A DNA stretch of 64,000 nucleotides, from assembly GCF_013778305.1 (NCBI RefSeq), contig NZ_JACEIC010000002.1, forward strand, positions 2,381,669-2,445,668, in the 5' to 3' direction. Within the stretch, counting starts at the first letter, position 1; each line of letters opens with the position of its first letter. Source of the DNA: Nocardioides agri (GTDB lineage Bacteria > Actinomycetota > Actinomycetes > Propionibacteriales > Nocardioidaceae). The notes under the pieces are model-generated. The model did no database searches and was not told the DNA's origin. It worked only from the letters and a program-made list of their open reading frames with translations. Below, piece after piece: positions 24,517 to 36,630 of this stretch. The position numbers and the translations under genes are program-made.

Positions 24517-26679
24517 ATGTTGGAGCGATGGGGCGGGTTCGTGGCCCGCCGGGCGGTGTGGGTGCTGATGACGGCGATCCTGGTGACGGTGGGAGCCGCG
24601 GCGTACGGCAGCGGGGTCTTCGACTCCCTGAGCCAGGGCGGCTTCGACGACCACGGGTCCGAGTCGGCCCGGGAGCTCGACGCCGAGCGGGAGACCTTCG
24701 GCAACCGCTCGATCGACGTGGTGGCCGTCTACTCCAGCGACGAGCTCACCGCTGACGACCCGCAGTTCCGCGCCGCCGTCGAGGACGTGGTCGCCGCCCT
24801 CCCGAGCGGCGCCACCGCGCAGGTGGTGCCGTACTGGGCCGCCCCGGACGCCGGGCTGGTCTCCCGGGACGGGCACGCCGGACAGGTCCTGATCTCCCTG
24901 GCGGGCGAGAGCCAGGACGACTACCTCAGGCACTACGACGAGATCGAGCCCGGCCTGCACGCCGAGGGCCTCGACACCCACTTGGCCGGCTCCTTCGCCG
25001 TCTACAACGACGTCAACGAGATCACCTCGGAGGACCTCGAGCGCGCCGAGCTGGTCTCGCTGCCGCTGGTCGTGCTGCTCGCCCTGCTGATCTTCGGCAG
25101 TGCGGTCGCGGCGCTGATGCCCGCGATGGTCGGTGTGGTCGCCATGGTCGGCGCGCTCGCCGTCGTCCGCCTGCTCACCGGCGTCACCGAGGTCTCCGTC
25201 TTCGCGGTCAACGTGATCTCGCTGCTGGGCATCGGCCTGGCCATCGACTACGCGCTGTTCGTGATCAGCCGCTTCCGCGAGGAGCTCGCCCTCCTGCCCG
25301 ACGAGCACCTCGACGCCGCCGCCATCGCCATCCGGCGCACGATGGCGACCGCCGGCCGGACCGTGCTGTTCTCCGGCCTCACGGTCGCGGCCGCGCTCGC
25401 GAGCCTGCTGATCTTCCCCCAGGCGTTCCTCAAGAGCATGGGGTACGGCGGCATCGCCGCGGTGCTGGTCGCGATGGTCGCCGCCCTCACGATCCTGCCC
25501 GCCACCCTGCGCCTGCTCGGCCACCGGATCGACCTCGGTCGGCTGCCGTGGCGCCGGCACCGGGCGGTCGCGGGCGCCGACGAGCACGGCCGCTGGGCGC
25601 GGCTCGCGACCGCGGTGATGCGCCGTCCCGTCCTCGTCATCGTCATGACCGTCGCGGCGCTGCTCGTGATCGCCTCGCCGTTCCTCGGCGCCCGATGGGG
25701 GAGCGTCGACCACCGGGTGCTGCCCGAGGACGCGCCGGCGCACCAGGCGCAGGTGCTGCTCAACGAGGAGTTCGGCGCGGAGACGTCCTCCGCCAGCCTC
25801 CTGCTGCGCGGCACCGCGGAGCCGGACGTCGCGGCCTACGTGCGCGACGTCGAGCAGGTCGTCGGCGTGGTCTCGGTCGTGCCGGTGGACCGGTCGGGTG
25901 ACACGACGCTGCTGCGTGCCACCTGGGCGGGCAACAGCCAGTCCGCCGGGTCGCAGGACGTCGTCGCGTCGCTGCGCGCGATCGACCCGCCGTCCGGGAC
26001 GGCGCTCGTCGGTGGCCTCAGCGCGAACACCGTCGACCTGATCGACTCGGTCGGTGCCCACCTGCCCTGGATGGGCCTGATCGTGGTCGTGGTGATGCTG
26101 GGCCTGCTCTTCGTCGCCTTCGGCTCCGTCGTGCTGCCGGTCAAGGCGGTGGTGATGAACCTCGTCTCGATCACTGCGTCCTTCGGCGTGGTCACGTGGA
26201 TCTTCTCCGAGGGGCACCTGGCCGACCAGCTCGGCTTCGTCTCGCAGGGCTACCTCGACGCGACCATGCCGATCCTGATGCTCGCGATCCTCTTCGGGCT
26301 GTCGATGGACTACGAGGTCTTCCTCCTCTCGCGGATCCGCGAGCAGTACGACCTGACCGGCGACAACGACCGGGCCGTCGTCGTCGGCGTGCAGAAGACC
26401 GGGCGGATCATCACCAGTGCCGCGCTGCTGCTCGCGGTGGTGATCGGCGCCTTCGGCCTCTCCGGGATCGTGTTCATGAAGATGCTGGGCATCGGGATGC
26501 TGATCGCCCTGCTCATCGACGCGCCGCTCGTGCGCGCCGTGCTGGTGCCCGCGACGATGAAGCTCCTCGGTCGCTGGAACTGGTGGGCGCCCGGGCCGAT
26601 GCTGCGCTGGTGGCAGCGGTACGGGATCCGCGAGGGCGAGCCGGCGCCGGCGCCGGCGGAGGCGCCGGCCGCGGTGTGA
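24517..26679 (+). CDS. MMPL/RND-family membrane transporter
   Basis: 720 aa from ATG 24517, which has GGGGGAG 7-8 nt upstream; ATG 24499 (726 aa) is possible. Typical MMPL layout: one helix, an extracytoplasmic domain, five helices, then the same again. Signatures: LLGIGLAIDYALFVISRFREE in the first half (about 236-256) and ILFGLSMDYEVFLLSRIREQY in the second, both with the proton-relay Asp-Tyr pair. Such proteins export lipids or drugs using the proton gradient. The divergent TetR gene makes drug- or lipid-responsive control likely. Confidence 0.93.
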   Translation: MLERWGGFVARRAVWVLMTAILVTVGAAAYGSGVFDSLSQGGFDDHGSESARELDAERETFGNRSIDVVAVYSSDELTADDPQFRAAVEDVVAALPSGATAQVVPYWAAPDAGLVSRDGHAGQVLISLAGESQDDYLRHYDEIEPGLHAEGLDTHLAGSFAVYNDVNEITSEDLERAELVSLPLVVLLALLIFGSAVAALMPAMVGVVAMVGALAVVRLLTGVTEVSVFAVNVISLLGIGLAIDYALFVISRFREELALLPDEHLDAAAIAIRRTMATAGRTVLFSGLTVAAALASLLIFPQAFLKSMGYGGIAAVLVAMVAALTILPATLRLLGHRIDLGRLPWRRHRAVAGADEHGRWARLATAVMRRPVLVIVMTVAALLVIASPFLGARWGSVDHRVLPEDAPAHQAQVLLNEEFGAETSSASLLLRGTAEPDVAAYVRDVEQVVGVVSVVPVDRSGDTTLLRATWAGNSQSAGSQDVVASLRAIDPPSGTALVGGLSANTVDLIDSVGAHLPWMGLIVVVVMLGLLFVAFGSVVLPVKAVVMNLVSITASFGVVTWIFSEGHLADQLGFVSQGYLDATMPILMLAILFGLSMDYEVFLLSRIREQYDLTGDNDRAVVVGVQKTGRIITSAALLLAVVIGAFGLSGIVFMKMLGIGMLIALLIDAPLVRAVLVPATMKLLGRWNWWAPGPMLRWWQRYGIREGEPAPAPAEAPAAV

Positions 26680-26694
26680 CGTCCTCCACGTGCC

Positions 26695-26710
26695 GTCCGC
26701 GGGCGCGGAC
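26695..26710. terminator. Short GC hairpin after the MMPL gene
   Basis: GTCCGCG (26695-26701) and CGCGGAC (26704-26710), perfect 7-bp arms with a 2-nt gap, 15 bp after the MMPL stop. No T-tract. Confidence 0.4.
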
Positions 26711-26752
26711 CGCGCCTAGCCAGCCCGCGAGCGTGAATGGGAGGGTCGAGGC

Positions 26753-27460
26753 ATGACGACCAAGGTGGGCATGGCACTGGTGGCGCTCGGACTCGGCGCG
26801 GCCACCCTGACGGGCTGCGGTGGTGGCGGCAGCGACTTCGCGGAGAAGTCGGCCGACGACATCGTCAAGTCGTCGAAGTCGGACATGAAGGGCCTCGAGT
26901 CGGTCAAGGTCTCCGGCACGGTCACCAGTGACGACCAGGAGATCACCATCGACATGCAGTCCAACTCCGGCGGTGACTGCACCGGCTCGATCGGCGTCGA
27001 CGAGGGCACGGCGGAGCTGCTCGGCGTGGACGGGGAGACGTGGATGCGTCCGGACGAGGCGTTCTGGCGCTCCTTCGGCGGCGAGAGCGCCGACCAGATC
27101 CTGTCCGTGGTGGGTGACAAGTGGGTCGTCATCGGCGCCGACGAGGACTCGTTCAACCAGTTCTGCGACGTGGACAAGCTGCTCGACGAGCTCCTCAAGG
27201 ACGAGGAGGACGGCTCGACCTACAAGACGGTCGGCACCGACGAGGTGGACGGCGACGACGTCGTGAAGGTCGAGAACAACGACCCGGAGGACGGTCCCTC
27301 GATCGGCTACGTGCTCACCGACGACCCGCACTACCTCGTCAAGGTCGAGCGCACGGAGGGTGACGAGCAGGGCAGCGTGACGTTCTCCGCCTTCGACGAG
27401 GAGTTCGAGGTCGAGGCGCCGGCCGACGACGAGGTCGTCGACCTCAACTCGCTGGGCTGA
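26753..27460 (+). CDS. Secreted lipoprotein, unknown function
   Basis: 235 aa, good ribosome binding site GGGAGGG. Lipobox LTGC with Cys22, then a glycine run and a highly acidic mature protein. The body ([61 protein letters not shown]) has the alternating pattern of LppX/LprG-like beta-sandwich lipoproteins. A lipid-carrier role beside the MMPL gene is plausible but unproven. The last 17 bp overlap convergent treZ. Confidence 0.8.
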   Translation: MTTKVGMALVALGLGAATLTGCGGGGSDFAEKSADDIVKSSKSDMKGLESVKVSGTVTSDDQEITIDMQSNSGGDCTGSIGVDEGTAELLGVDGETWMRPDEAFWRSFGGESADQILSVVGDKWVVIGADEDSFNQFCDVDKLLDELLKDEEDGSTYKTVGTDEVDGDDVVKVENNDPEDGPSIGYVLTDDPHYLVKVERTEGDEQGSVTFSAFDEEFEVEAPADDEVVDLNSLG

Positions 27461-29213
27461 GGCCCACCACGGCGCCGACGTGGGGCGGCAGGCGCAGCCT
27501 GCCGCCCGTCATCGTCGCGCCGCCGCCCGTCTCGACCAGCAGCTCGCCGTCCACGTCGACCTCGACCTGATCGGTCCCGAGGTTGAGCGCGACGAGCAGG
27601 TCGCCACGACGGAGGGTGAAGAGCCGGGTCTCGTCGTCGGCGGTGCACCGCACCGAGCCGAACGCGGGGTCGGTCGCCTCGGGCCGCTCCCGGCGCAGCC
27701 GGCCGAGCCGTCGGTAGAGGTCGAGCAGCCGGGCATGGCGGCCGTGCTCGGCCTCCGCCCAGTCGAGCTTGGAGCGGGCGAAGGTCTCGGGGTCCTGGGG
27801 GTCGGGGACGACCGCGGGGTCCCAGCCCATGCGCTCGAACTCCTTGATCCGGCCCTCGGCCGTCGCCGTGCCGAGCTCCGGCTCGGGGTGCGAGGTGAAG
27901 AACTGGAACGGCGTCGAGGCCGCCCACTCCTCGCCCATGAACAGCATCGGCGTGAACGGGCCGAGCAGCGTCAGCATCGCCGCGCACCCGAGCTGGTCGT
28001 CGTCGAGCACCTCGGTGACCCGGTCGCCGCGTGCCCGGTTGCCGATCTGGTCGTGGTTCTGGCTGCACACCACCAGCCGCCAGGTCGGCGTCGCCGCCCG
28101 GTCGATCGGCCGGCCGTGGTCGCGGCCCCGGAACGACGAGTAGGTGCCGTCGTGGAAGAAGCCCTGCTCGCACACCTTCACCAGCGCCGAGAGCGGCTCG
28201 AAGTCCGCGTAGTAGCCGTCGGTCTCACCGGTCAGCGCGACGTGGACCGCGTGGTGGAAGTCGTCGCTCCACTGGGCGTCCAGGCCGTAGCCGCCCGCCT
28301 CCCGCGGCCGGATCAGCCGCGGGTCGTTGAGGTCGGACTCGGCGATCAGCGTGAGCGGCCGGCGCAGGTGCGCGGACAGGGCCGCGACCTCGATCGCCAT
28401 CTCCTCGAGCAGGTGCTGGTGGCTGGCGTCGTTGAGCGCGTGCACGGCGTCGAGCCGCAACCCGTCGACGTGGTAGTCCGACAGCCACATGCGCACGTTG
28501 TCCAGGACGTAGCGGCGCACCTCGTCGGACCCGGGGCCGTCGAGGTTGAGGAAGTCGCCCCAGGTGTTGGCGCCCGACTTGAGGTACGGCGCGAACTCCG
28601 GCAGGTAGTTGCCCGACGGCCCGAGGTGGTTGTAGACCACGTCCTGGATCACGCCGAGCCCCGCCGCGTGGCAGCCGTCGACGAACCGCCGGTAGCCCTC
28701 GGGGCCGCCGTAGCCCTCGTGGACGGCGAACCAGCCGACGCCGTCGTAGCCCCAGTTGTGCGTCCCGTTGAACGCGTTGACCGGCATCACCTCGACCAGG
28801 TCGACGCCGAGGTCCCGGAGGTGGTCGAGCCTGCCGAGCGCGGCGTCGAAGGTGCCCTCCGGGGTGAACGTGCCGACGTGCAGCTCGTAGACGACCGAGC
28901 CGGCGAGCTGCCGGCCGGTCCAGTCGCCGTCGGTCCAGGCGAACGACGACCGGTCGAGCCGGGACAGCTCGTGCACGCCGGCGGGCTGACGACGGGACCG
29001 CGGATCCGGGCGGGGTGTCGGGTTGTCGTCGATCAGGTAGCCGTAGTCGACGTCGTCGTGCTCGGCCGCCGGCGGCAACGGCTCGGCCGGCGTCCACCAG
29101 TCGTCGTCGCCACGTGCCATCTCGACGACCGACCTGCCCGCGTCGTCGTCGCAGACCAGCCGCACCCGCTGGGGGCGGGGAGCCCAGACGTCGAAGGGTC
29201 CCCGGGGCGTCAC
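27444..29213 (-). CDS. treZ: Malto-oligosyltrehalose trehalohydrolase
   Basis: 589 aa from GTG 29213, overlapping the treY stop by 4 bp. It releases trehalose from the maltooligosyl-trehalose made by TreY. An N-terminal CBM48-like domain ([18 protein letters not shown]) is followed by a GH13 barrel: region [16 protein letters not shown], region [12 protein letters not shown] (nucleophile Asp), region [15 protein letters not shown] (Glu), region [34 protein letters not shown] is characteristic of TreZ. Third gene of the treX-treY-treZ operon. Confidence 0.95.
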   Translation of the reverse strand: MTPRGPFDVWAPRPQRVRLVCDDDAGRSVVEMARGDDDWWTPAEPLPPAAEHDDVDYGYLIDDNPTPRPDPRSRRQPAGVHELSRLDRSSFAWTDGDWTGRQLAGSVVYELHVGTFTPEGTFDAALGRLDHLRDLGVDLVEVMPVNAFNGTHNWGYDGVGWFAVHEGYGGPEGYRRFVDGCHAAGLGVIQDVVYNHLGPSGNYLPEFAPYLKSGANTWGDFLNLDGPGSDEVRRYVLDNVRMWLSDYHVDGLRLDAVHALNDASHQHLLEEMAIEVAALSAHLRRPLTLIAESDLNDPRLIRPREAGGYGLDAQWSDDFHHAVHVALTGETDGYYADFEPLSALVKVCEQGFFHDGTYSSFRGRDHGRPIDRAATPTWRLVVCSQNHDQIGNRARGDRVTEVLDDDQLGCAAMLTLLGPFTPMLFMGEEWAASTPFQFFTSHPEPELGTATAEGRIKEFERMGWDPAVVPDPQDPETFARSKLDWAEAEHGRHARLLDLYRRLGRLRRERPEATDPAFGSVRCTADDETRLFTLRRGDLLVALNLGTDQVEVDVDGELLVETGGGATMTGGRLRLPPHVGAVVGLSPAS

Positions 29214-31459
29214 GACCCCTCCTGGACCAGCAGGGCGACGGGGTGCACCGCCAGCAGGTCGGCGAGCCGACCGGTCGTGCTGGTGCCGGTCAGGACGTCG
29301 TGCCACGTGCCCGGCGGCAGGTCGAGCGCGGTGTCGCGCCAGCCGCCGGCGGCGCCGAGGCCGACCGGCAGCCGGGTGACGACCGTGATCGCGCCGCCCC
29401 GGTCGAAGGCCAGCACGTGGTCGGCCGCCGGCCCCGTCGCGGTCACCGGCGCGTAGGAGAGGAAGAGCTCGGGTCGGTCGCGGCGCAGCGTCAGCGCCGA
29501 GCAGGTCACGTGCAGCTTGGTCACCGCGTCGTCCTCGGCGTCGCCGGCGAGCACCGCCGCGCGGTGGTCGAAGGCGACCGGACGGCGGTTGTCGGGGTCG
29601 ACGAGCGAGGTCTCCCAGAGCTCGCTGCCCTGGTAGACGTCCGGCACGCCGGGCATCGTGAGCGCGAGGAGCTTGGCCGCGAGCGAGTTGGACCGCCCGG
29701 GCTCGTCGACGTGGCCGCACAGCTCGGCCAGGACCCGCCGCACGTCGGGGGAGTCGAACACGGCGTCGACGGCCGCGTGCACCTCCGCCTCGTACGCCGC
29801 GTCCGGCGCCGTCCACGTGGTGCGGTCGCCGGCCTCGCGCATCGCCTTCTCGGCGTACCCGTGCAGGCGCTCGCGCAGGTCGGGGAGGTGGTTGGGCGTC
29901 CAGGCACCGAGCACCGCCTGCCACAGCAGGGCGCCGAACCCGGGGTCGGGCAGCGGCGCGAGCCGCAGCAGCTCGTCGAGCGAGGCGGCCCAGACGTCGG
30001 GGATCTCGGCGAGCACGGCGATCCGGGCGCGCACGTCCTCGCCGCGCTTGGTGTCGTGGGTCGACAGCGTCGTCATCGCGTGCGGCCGCTCGCGCTGGCG
30101 CCGCGCCATCGCGTCGTGGAACTCCTCGACCCCGACCGCGAAGACGGCAGGGTCGCCGCCCACCTCGTTGAGCGAGGTCAGCCGCGACCAGCGGTAGAAG
30201 GAGCAGTCCTCCACGCCCTTGGCCATCACCATGCCGGACGTCTGCTGGAAGCGGCGCGCCGCGGCGGCCCAGGGGTCCGCGAGCACCGGCTCGAGCGCGT
30301 CGTACGCCGCCGCCAGGTCCGGCCGCGCCCGGCGAGCCCGGGCGAGGGCGATCCCGAGGTGGTCGCGCCCCTCGGGCAGGTAGGAGCGGTAGACGGGGAA
30401 GCACGCGAGCAGCTCGGCGACCGCGTCCTCGGCGTCCGGGACGGGGGCGGGCAGCTCGCGGACGATCCGCCGGACCTCCGCCTGCAGGATGCCGTCGGCG
30501 ACGGCCCGCTTGCTGTCGTGCACCATCACCGCCCAGTCGACCGGCCCGCCCCGCAGGCGCGTCTCGAGCTCGTCGAGCGGCTTCTCCCCGGCCGGGTCCG
30601 TGAGCACCCGGTCGACGAGCGCGAGCGCGTCGTAGCCGGTCGTGCCGGCCGTCGCCCAGGAGGACGGGAGCGTCTCGCCGGGCTCGAGGATCTTCTCGAC
30701 CAGCACGTAGGCGTCGTTCGTCAGGTCGGCCAGGTCGTCGAGGTAGCGGCCCGGGAAGCGCAGCCCGTCGGGGTGGTCGACGCGCAGCCCGTCGACGAGG
30801 CCGGCCTCGAACCAGCGCCGGACCTCCGCGTGGGTGCGGGCAAACACCTCCGGGTCCTCGACCCGCACGGCGGCGAGCGTGTTGACCGCGAAGAACCGTC
30901 GGTAGTTGAGCTGGTCGTCGGCGGCGCGCCAGCTGACGAGCGCGTAGTGCTGCTCCTCGAGCGCGGTCGTGCCGGGCGCCATCGGGAACCGGTGGTCGTG
31001 GTAGCGGACCTCGTCACCCTCGACGCGGATCGCGCCCTCGTCGCCGTCGCCGACGACCGGGATGAGCAGCTTGCCGCCGCCGGCCGCCCAGTCGACGTCG
31101 AACGCCACCGCGTGCTCCGACTCGCGGCCCAGGCGCAGCAGGTCCCACCACCAGGCGTTCTCCGCCGGCGTCGCGACGCCGACGTGGTTGGGCACGATGT
31201 CGACGAGCACGCCCATCCCCAGCCGGTGCGCCTCCCGCGACAGCGTCGCCAGCCCGGCGTCGCCGCCACGCTGCGGGTCGACGCCGTCGAAGCCGACCAC
31301 GTCGTACCCGTGCTGGCTGCCCGGCTCCGAGGGCAGCAACGGCGAGAGGTAGACCCAGTCGACGCCGAGGGCGTGGAGGTAGGGCAGCCGGCGCGCGGCC
31401 TCGACCAGGTCGAAGTCGGGCGTGATCTGCAGGCGGTACGTCGAGACCGGGACCCGCAT
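29210..31459 (-). CDS. treY: Malto-oligosyltrehalose synthase
   Basis: 749 aa. It converts the reducing-end glucose of maltodextrins to an alpha-1,1-trehalose unit by intramolecular transglycosylation. TreY marks: [20 protein letters not shown] at the N-terminus, [108 protein letters not shown] and [18 protein letters not shown] 31459 lies 2 nt beyond the glgX stop. Works directly upstream of TreZ. Confidence 0.96.
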   Translation of the reverse strand: MRVPVSTYRLQITPDFDLVEAARRLPYLHALGVDWVYLSPLLPSEPGSQHGYDVVGFDGVDPQRGGDAGLATLSREAHRLGMGVLVDIVPNHVGVATPAENAWWWDLLRLGRESEHAVAFDVDWAAGGGKLLIPVVGDGDEGAIRVEGDEVRYHDHRFPMAPGTTALEEQHYALVSWRAADDQLNYRRFFAVNTLAAVRVEDPEVFARTHAEVRRWFEAGLVDGLRVDHPDGLRFPGRYLDDLADLTNDAYVLVEKILEPGETLPSSWATAGTTGYDALALVDRVLTDPAGEKPLDELETRLRGGPVDWAVMVHDSKRAVADGILQAEVRRIVRELPAPVPDAEDAVAELLACFPVYRSYLPEGRDHLGIALARARRARPDLAAAYDALEPVLADPWAAAARRFQQTSGMVMAKGVEDCSFYRWSRLTSLNEVGGDPAVFAVGVEEFHDAMARRQRERPHAMTTLSTHDTKRGEDVRARIAVLAEIPDVWAASLDELLRLAPLPDPGFGALLWQAVLGAWTPNHLPDLRERLHGYAEKAMREAGDRTTWTAPDAAYEAEVHAAVDAVFDSPDVRRVLAELCGHVDEPGRSNSLAAKLLALTMPGVPDVYQGSELWETSLVDPDNRRPVAFDHRAAVLAGDAEDDAVTKLHVTCSALTLRRDRPELFLSYAPVTATGPAADHVLAFDRGGAITVVTRLPVGLGAAGGWRDTALDLPPGTWHDVLTGTSTTGRLADLLAVHPVALLVQEGS

Positions 31460-31461
31460 CG

Positions 31462-33684
<2,223 letters not shown>

Positions 33685-33714
33685 TGGATCGATCAAACCA
33701 GGCTTACCCGCATC

Positions 33715-33726
33715 CGGGGTACCCCG
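33715..33726. promoter_or_regulatory. Palindrome in the glgX/MFS divergent region
   Basis: CGGGGTACCCCG, a perfect 12-bp palindrome in the 88-bp gap between the divergent glgX and MFS starts. It could be an operator; no promoter elements are confident here. Confidence 0.3.
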
Positions 33727-33772
33727 AACCCCCGGGGAACAAATCGAGGTGGCCGGGAGGTTGGCGCCGTAC

Positions 33773-35218
33773 GTGACGGTCAACGAGGTCTCCCGTGCCA
33801 GCGTCGGGCTGCGCAGCGAGCGCGGGCCCGTCCTGCTCTCCGTCATGCTCAGCCTCGGGCTGGTGGCGATCGACTCCACGATCCTCGCCACCGCGGTGCC
33901 GTCGATCGTCTCGGACCTCGGCGGCTTCACGCAGTTCCCGTGGCTCTTCTCGATCTACCTGCTCGCGCAGGCGGTCACGGTCCCGATCTACGCGAAGCTC
34001 GCGGACATCGTCGGCCGCAAGCCGGTGATGCTCGTCGGGATCGGCCTGTTCGTGCTCGGCTCGCTCCTGTGCGGGCTCGCCTGGAGCATGGGCGCGCTCA
34101 TCGCGTTCCGCGCCGTGCAGGGCGTCGGTGCGGGCGCGGTGCAGCCGATGAGCATGACGATCGTCGGCGACATCTACACGCTCGAGGAGCGCGCGAAGGT
34201 GCAGGGCTACGTCGCCAGCGTGTGGGCGCTGTCGGCCGTGATCGGCCCGACCCTGGGTGGCGTCTTCACCGACTACCTCTCCTGGCGCTGGATCTTCCTC
34301 GTCAACCTGCCGCTGGGCATCGCGGCGTTCCTCATGCTCTGGCGGCGGTTCGAGGAGCGCGTCGAGCGCACCCGCCACTCCGTCGACTACGCCGGGTCCC
34401 TGCTGCTGACCGGCGGGGGCATCCTGCTGCTCCTCGCGCTGCTGGAGGGCGGCGTCCGGTGGGCGTGGGACTCCCCGACCAGCATCACGCTCTTCGCGGT
34501 CGCGGTGGTGCTGCTCGTCGCCTTCGTCGTGGTCGAGCAGCGGGCGGCCGAGCCGGTGCTGCCGCTGTGGGTCTTCCGCCGCCGCGTGGTCCTCTCGGCG
34601 ATCCTCGCCTCGCTCGTCGTCGGCGTGCTCATGATGGGCCTGTCGTCGTACATCCCGCTCTACGCGCAGAGCGTGCTCGGCCACGACGCGTTGGTCTCCG
34701 GGCTGGCGCTGGCTGCCATGACACTGGGCTGGCCGATCGCGGCGTCGAACTCCGGGCGGCTCTACCTGACCGTCGGCTTCCGGACGACGATGCTGATCGG
34801 CGGGGTGATCGGCTTCGCCGGTGCGCTGCTGCTGCTCCCGATCGGACCGGACAGCTCGATCTGGGTGCTCGCGGCGCCCTGCTTCGTGATGGGCCTCGGG
34901 TTCGGGCTCGTGGCGAGCCCGTCGATCATCGCGGCGCAGTCGTCGGTCACCTGGGAGCACCGGGGCGTGGCGACGGGCAGCACGATGTTCGCGCGCTCCG
35001 TCGGCAGTGCGGTCGGTGTCGCGGTCTTCGGAGCGATCGCCAACGGCGTCGTCGCCGACCGGCTCGGCCGCGGGGTCCCCGACCTCGAGCACCTCACGCC
35101 GGACGTGCTGCACCCCGCCATCCACGCGGTCTTCGTCGTCTCCGCGGTCTTCGCGCTCGCGCTGCTGCTCGTCGGGCTGCTGATGACCAAGCACGTCGAG
35201 CAGCCGCGGGACGCATGA
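33773..35218 (+). CDS. MFS transporter, DHA2 (EmrB/QacA) drug-exporter type
   Basis: About 481 aa from GTG 33773 (GGGAGG 12 nt upstream); the frame extends to 33656 but that part lacks transporter character and overlaps glgX. About 14 helices. Motif A-like loop KLADIVGRKPVMLVGIGLF, motif C-like GPTLGGVFTDYLSWRWIF followed by LVNLPLGIAAF, the DHA2 hallmark. DHA2 proteins are proton-driven multidrug or metabolite exporters. No linked regulator is seen. It points away from the trehalose operon. Confidence 0.9.
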   Translation: MTVNEVSRASVGLRSERGPVLLSVMLSLGLVAIDSTILATAVPSIVSDLGGFTQFPWLFSIYLLAQAVTVPIYAKLADIVGRKPVMLVGIGLFVLGSLLCGLAWSMGALIAFRAVQGVGAGAVQPMSMTIVGDIYTLEERAKVQGYVASVWALSAVIGPTLGGVFTDYLSWRWIFLVNLPLGIAAFLMLWRRFEERVERTRHSVDYAGSLLLTGGGILLLLALLEGGVRWAWDSPTSITLFAVAVVLLVAFVVVEQRAAEPVLPLWVFRRRVVLSAILASLVVGVLMMGLSSYIPLYAQSVLGHDALVSGLALAAMTLGWPIAASNSGRLYLTVGFRTTMLIGGVIGFAGALLLLPIGPDSSIWVLAAPCFVMGLGFGLVASPSIIAAQSSVTWEHRGVATGSTMFARSVGSAVGVAVFGAIANGVVADRLGRGVPDLEHLTPDVLHPAIHAVFVVSAVFALALLLVGLLMTKHVEQPRDA

Positions 35219-35281
35219 GTCGGCTGTGAGCACAGGCTGTCCTTGCTTGCGAGCGGCGCCGGGCAGGCGAAGGATTTCCCC

Positions 35282-36016
35282 ATGACCGCCAGCGAGCTGA
35301 CCCCGGCCGACGTCGGTCCGCACGCCCATGAGCCGCACGAGGGTGGCCTCAACAACCGGCTCAACTGGCTGCGCGCGGCCGTGCTCGGCGCCAACGACGG
35401 CATCGTCTCGACCGCCGGCATCGTGATCGGCGCGATGGGCGCGACCAGCGACCGGTCGGCGGTCGTGATCGCCGGTGTCGCGGGCCTCGCGGCCGGCGCG
35501 ATGAGCATGGGCGCCGGGGAGTACGTGTCCGTCAGCACCCAGCGCGACTCGGAGCTGGCCCTGCTGGCGAAGGAGCGACGCGAGCTGCGCGAGGAGCCCG
35601 AGGAGGAGCTCGCCGAGCTCGCCGGCTTCTACGTCGAGCGGGGCCTCGACGAGGCGCTCGCGCTCGAGGTCGCCGAGGCGCTGAGCGCCAAGGACGCGCT
35701 CGCCGCGCACGCCGAGGTGGAGCTCGGCATCGACCCCGACGACATCTCCAGCCCGTGGCACGCGGCCTGGGCGTCGATGCTGTCGTTCACCGTCGGCGCC
35801 CTGCTGCCGCTGTGCACGATGGCGCTCGGCTCCGAGGCGCTGCGGCTCTGGCTGACCGTGGCCGTCGTCGTCGTCGCCCTCGCGGTCACCGGCTTCGTCA
35901 GCGCCCGCTTGGGCTACGCGCGCCCGGGCCGCGCGGTGCTCCGCAACGTGCTGGGCGGGCTCTTCGCCATGACCGTCACCTACCTGATCGGCTCGCTGCT
36001 CGGCACCCAGATCTAG
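35282..36016 (+). CDS. VIT1/CCC1-family membrane protein (iron/manganese transporter type)
   Basis: 244 aa from ATG 35282 (AAGGA upstream). An N-terminal cytosolic part ends in NNRLNWLRAAVLGANDGIVS (about 23-42), the CCC1 signature, then TAGIVIGAMGA and AGLAAGAMSMGAGEYVSVST with the conserved Gly/Met-rich helix. An acidic cytosolic hairpin (RELREEPEEELAEL) follows, where the family carries metal-binding Glu residues, then three C-terminal helices. Family members move Fe2+ or Mn2+ out of the cytosol; the metal here is not determinable. Confidence 0.88.
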   Translation: MTASELTPADVGPHAHEPHEGGLNNRLNWLRAAVLGANDGIVSTAGIVIGAMGATSDRSAVVIAGVAGLAAGAMSMGAGEYVSVSTQRDSELALLAKERRELREEPEEELAELAGFYVERGLDEALALEVAEALSAKDALAAHAEVELGIDPDDISSPWHAAWASMLSFTVGALLPLCTMALGSEALRLWLTVAVVVVALAVTGFVSARLGYARPGRAVLRNVLGGLFAMTVTYLIGSLLGTQI

Positions 36017-36017
36017 C

Positions 36018-36581
36018 ATGCGGATGTTCGCCGCCGTCGTCCCGCCACCGGGGGCCGTGGCGGACCTCGACGGGTTCCTGGAGGTACGGCGGGGGGCGGC
36101 GCCCTTCCGCTGGGCGAGCAGCGAGCAGCTGCACGTGACGCTGGCCTTCCTCGCCGAGGTCGAGGAGCGCCGGCTCGACGACCTGGCCGAGCGGCTGGCC
36201 CGCGCGGCCGCCAAGCGCACGGCGTTCGAGACCCGGATCGCGGGCGGCGGGGCCTTCCCGAACGCCGCCCGGGCCCGCGTCCTCTGGGCCGGCCTCGACC
36301 TCGACGAGGACGACCGCACCGAGCTCGACCGGCTCGCCACCGGCTGCCGCGCCGCCGCCAACCGGGCCGGGGTCGCCGTCGACGGGCAGCGCTTCAAGCC
36401 GCACGTCACCGTCGCCCGGATGCGCGTCCCGGGCGAGGTGTCCGACTGGGTCAGGCTCCTCGACGCGTACGCCGGGCCGCCGTGGCCGGTCGAGCGGGTC
36501 ACGCTGGTGGCGTCCCACCTCGGTGAGGGGCCGCGCGGGCGACCGCGCTACGAGCCGCTCGGCGAGTTCGGGCTCGGCTGA
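36018..36581 (+). CDS. thpR: RNA 2',3'-cyclic phosphodiesterase (2H phosphoesterase)
   Basis: 187 aa. Two HxTx motifs, LHVTLAFL (His39, Thr41) and PHVTVARM (His129, Thr131), form the active site of 2H phosphoesterases; MRMFAAVVPP at the N-terminus and the overall length fit ThpR/LigT. It opens 2',3'-cyclic phosphates on RNA. The start lies 1 nt after the VIT gene stop, so the two are co-transcribed. Confidence 0.9.
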   Translation: MRMFAAVVPPPGAVADLDGFLEVRRGAAPFRWASSEQLHVTLAFLAEVEERRLDDLAERLARAAAKRTAFETRIAGGGAFPNAARARVLWAGLDLDEDDRTELDRLATGCRAAANRAGVAVDGQRFKPHVTVARMRVPGEVSDWVRLLDAYAGPPWPVERVTLVASHLGEGPRGRPRYEPLGEFGLG

Positions 36582-36617
36582 TCGGAGCGGTCCCTGTATC
36601 TCGTCGGTGTTGTGGCC

Positions 36618-36623
36618 TAGGTT
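36618..36623 (+). promoter_or_regulatory. Putative -10 hexamer of pntAa (leaderless)
   Basis: TAGGTT ends 7 nt before the GTG at 36631. No Shine-Dalgarno sequence is evident. The -35 is weak. Confidence 0.45.
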
Positions 36624-36630
36624 GCGACGG